Source of the DNA: an uncultured Alphaproteobacteria bacterium
GTDB lineage: Bacteria > Pseudomonadota > Alphaproteobacteria > HIMB59
NCBI GenBank assembly: GCA_902591315.1
Contig: CACJAI010000004.1
Coordinates: forward strand, 1-64,000
Direction of reading: 5' to 3'
DNA: 64,000 nt
Shown here: positions 63,490-64,000 of the stretch, one piece after another
Position numbering within the stretch: position 1 is the stretch's first letter
Layout: each line of letters opens with the position of its first letter
Made by a program: the position numbers and the translations under genes
The notes under the pieces: model-generated
What the model was told of the DNA's origin: nothing
The model's input: only the letters and a program-made list of their open reading frames with translations
Database searches by the model: none

Positions 63490-64000
63490 CTAAAATTGCT
63501 TATTGCTTCCAAGGACTATTTTTTTTCGAAGGACAGTTTCACGATAAAAAATATATCCGACTGAAAGTAAAATTAATGGGCCTCCTAGTAGCACCTCTTT
63601 CGAGAGAAACTCACCAAAAAAAATATAACCGATGACAAATGCCCAAACAACAGAAGTGAAGTCTAAAGGAGCAAGAACAGAGGCTTCTGCTAATTGAAAA
63701 GATTTTGTAAGACAAAATTGAGCAGTAAACCCTAAAAAACCCGAAGCAATTAGAAAAACTAAGTCTAAATTATTTGGCCATATCCAATCATCACTATAGA
63801 AAAATAAACTTGAAACTGTTCCAAATAAAGTAAAGGCCCATACCGTTAAAATATTATTATTTGTTATTAATATTTTTTTTAGAATTATCACTGCCATTGA
63901 CAAAAATATACTAGCTAAAAGTGGTAAAACAGAATAGTTGTTTAATAAATTCACGTCCGGTTTCAAAATAATTACTACTCCTATAAAACCAATAATAATT
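63490..64000 (-). CDS. EamA/DMT-superfamily transporter, 5' part cut off by window edge
   Basis: The minus-strand frame is open to the right edge: codons before the apparent TTG start at 63966 read GFIGVVII-L-KPD, the typical end of the first EamA repeat. So the gene continues past base 64000, and only the C-terminal half (about 170 residues, five or so helices, ending in a basic VLRKKIVLG tail) is here. FTSVVWAFVIGYIFFGE is the second-repeat signature. Substrate unknown. Confidence 0.85.
   Translation of the reverse strand, partial: IIIGFIGVVIILKPDVNLLNNYSVLPLLASIFLSMAVIILKKILITNNNILTVWAFTLFGTVSSLFFYSDDWIWPNNLDLVFLIASGFLGFTAQFCLTKSFQLAEASVLAPLDFTSVVWAFVIGYIFFGEFLSKEVLLGGPLILLSVGYIFYRETVLRKKIVLGSNKQF

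Noticed and set aside
1..64000. Search by eye for tRNA, rRNA, CRISPR arrays, insertion sequences and prophage genes
   Set aside because: No cloverleaf-like or repeat-spacer structure, transposase or integrase was recognised; nothing to report.

Overview
This window is a strongly AT-rich, very compact stretch of a bacterial chromosome, most likely from a free-living marine alphaproteobacterium of the SAR11 / HIMB59 (AEGEAN-169) type. That placement is inference. It rests on the low G+C, the near absence of intergenic DNA, several convergent gene pairs whose stop codons overlap, the alphaproteobacterial ATP synthase inhibitor (zeta subunit, DUF1476), the SUF-type Fe-S operon and the methylated-amine and glycine-betaine gene set. 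No rRNA, tRNA, CRISPR array, insertion sequence or phage gene was seen. No stretch longer than about 300 bases lacks a gene: the one apparent gap (15967-16381) holds two small membrane-protein genes and a hairpin.

Layout. 1-3116: end of thrS and two convergent EamA transporters. 3132-9531: Fe-S assembly (sufB, C, D, S, T and an A-type carrier, minus strand) and mnmA. 9564-13505: an alpha/beta hydrolase, anmK, tyrS and a MetX-like hydrolase. 13506-19761: nitrogen and amine genes: a glutamine-synthetase-like ligase, a class I amidotransferase, small membrane proteins, the ammonium transporter amt, and a divergent gmaS-type ligase. 19809-35216: two parallel GltB-like N-methylglutamate-synthase modules. 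Module 1 (19809-26251) joins mgsABC-like genes to its own glutamine-synthetase-like ligase, an FAD amine oxidase and a lysine-rich unknown protein. Module 2 (27210-35216) is mgdABCD-mgsABC. An IclR-type regulator lies between them. 35390-44532: the trimethylamine/TMAO block: tmm, a small membrane protein, a GcvT-like protein, tdm, and the TMAO importer tmoVWX. 44658-57318: alanine racemase, an acyl-CoA dehydrogenase, ETF and ETF-ubiquinone oxidoreductase, a Nudix hydrolase, dimethylglycine dehydrogenase with a choline-kinase-like partner, betaine-homocysteine methyltransferase, a DjlA-like protein and a cold-shock protein. 57463-61152: a TPP-riboswitch-controlled thiamine salvage operon (symporter, thiM, thiE, thiD). 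61227-64000: mmsA, the zeta inhibitor, glyoxalase I and a cut-off EamA transporter.

How the genes work together. TMAO enters through TmoXWV or is made from trimethylamine by Tmm. Tdm splits it to dimethylamine and formaldehyde. Methylamine is then captured by GmaS as gamma-glutamylmethylamide, turned into N-methylglutamate by MgsABC and oxidised by MgdABCD, giving glutamate and a one-carbon unit on tetrahydrofolate. Glycine betaine is demethylated by BhmT and the dimethylglycine dehydrogenase, whose electrons can pass through EtfAB and ETF-QO to quinone. The dimethylamine monooxygenase genes are not in this window.

The most notable observation is a 19-bp near-palindrome, TGTTYCATAnTATGRAACA, found at four places: upstream of module 1, upstream of the IclR gene, between mgdA and tmm, and upstream of tmoX. 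It is a strong candidate operator for the IclR-type protein and would tie all these operons into one methylamine regulon, including the uncharacterised module 1, whose substrate is unknown.
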